Shown: positions 11,566-11,885 of the stretch, one piece after another | Layout: every line of letters begins with the position of its first letter | Numbering within the stretch: the stretch's first letter is position 1 | Source of the DNA: Candidatus Solincola tengchongensis | GTDB lineage: Bacteria; Actinomycetota; Geothermincolia; Geothermincolales; RBG-13-55-18 | Direction: 5' to 3' | Assembly (NCBI GenBank): GCA_015711895.1 | Contig: MU158632.1 | Location: 20,923 to 32,807 of the forward strand | Length of the DNA: 11,885 bases | Translations under genes and position numbers: made by a program | The notes under the pieces: model-generated | Told to the model about the DNA's origin: nothing | Databases searched by the model: none | The model's input: only the letters and a program-made list of their open reading frames with translations

Positions 11566-11885
11566 ATGATGAAGATTAAAGTCTTAAGGGACGATTTCCT
11601 TAAATGCCTGCAGTATGTGCAGCATTCCGTGAGTTCGAGAAGCGTGATGCCTATTCTTTCGGGTGTTATGTTAAGAGCCGAAGGAGAGAGGGTGAGGTTT
11701 TACTCCACGGATCTGGAATCGTCGACTATTACCTTCTGCGGAGCAAACGTGGAGGAAGAAGGAAGTTGCGTGGTAAATCACAAGATACTCTTCGAGCTCT
11801 TCCGAGACCTAAAAGAAGACAAACTTGCATTGGAGATGTCGGGAAACGAGTTGCAGGTGAGCGGTGAGAACAACGTCTTTAAAAT
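11566..11885 (+). CDS. dnaN: DNA polymerase III sliding clamp, beta subunit (5' part)
   Basis: The gene runs off the right edge; 106 residues are present. The start MMKIKVLRDDFLKCLQYVQH followed by SRSVMPILSGVMLRAEG, YSTDLESS and VVNHKILFELFRDLKED is the standard first domain of the beta clamp, which rings DNA and holds the replicative polymerase. AAGGAGG (11554-11560) lies five bases before the first ATG and eight before the second (11569), so either could be used. It follows dnaA in the universal dnaA-dnaN order. Confidence 0.96.
   Translation, partial: MMKIKVLRDDFLKCLQYVQHSVSSRSVMPILSGVMLRAEGERVRFYSTDLESSTITFCGANVEEEGSCVVNHKILFELFRDLKEDKLALEMSGNELQVSGENNVFK

Overview
This window is a bacterial chromosome replication-origin region, read across the rpmH-dnaA divergence. 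Genes left of about 8.1 kb (rpmH, rnpA, yidD, yidC, jag/khpB, rsmG, parA, parB) run leftward, while a GHKL ATPase gene, dnaA and dnaN run rightward. Two ParB-binding parS palindromes, DnaA boxes and an AT-rich dnaA-dnaN spacer support the assignment. The moderately high GC, a Jag protein without its N-terminal domain, and the lack of mnmE/mnmG between jag and rsmG are most like an actinobacterial or deep-branching Terrabacteria lineage. That placement is an inference; no species can be named.

Left section (1-2768): the 5' end of a leftward CheR-like methyltransferase gene leaves the window. A divergent intergenic region follows, carrying a perfect 43-bp direct repeat whose second copy holds the ribosome-binding site and start codon of a fold-type I aminotransferase. 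D-alanine--D-alanine ligase (ddl) comes next in the same direction. ddl meets parB tail to tail with overlapping stop codons.

Middle section (2765-8125): two leftward transcription units. One, rsmG-parA-parB, covers rRNA methylation and chromosome partitioning and lies next to the two parS sites. The other, rpmH-rnpA-yidD-yidC-jag, covers ribosomal protein L34, RNase P protein, membrane insertion and an RNA-binding protein. It starts from a promoter matching the sigma-70 consensus exactly (TTGACA, 17 bp, TATAAT).

Origin section (8126-11565): a decayed, internally deleted insertion sequence of about 745 bp with recognisable terminal inverted repeats lies between the rpmH promoter and the dnaA-side promoter. 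Next come DnaA-box-like sites and a gene for a GHKL-type ATPase fused, across a one-base frameshift, to a C-terminal winged helix. After dnaA, the dnaA-dnaN spacer holds two TTATTCACA boxes and a DnaA-trio-like run in an AT-rich tract, the likely unwinding site. dnaN begins at 11566 and runs off the right edge.

The most unusual items are the GHKL-winged-helix protein directly upstream of dnaA, the IS remnant inside the origin, and the 43-bp repeat that duplicates a translation start.
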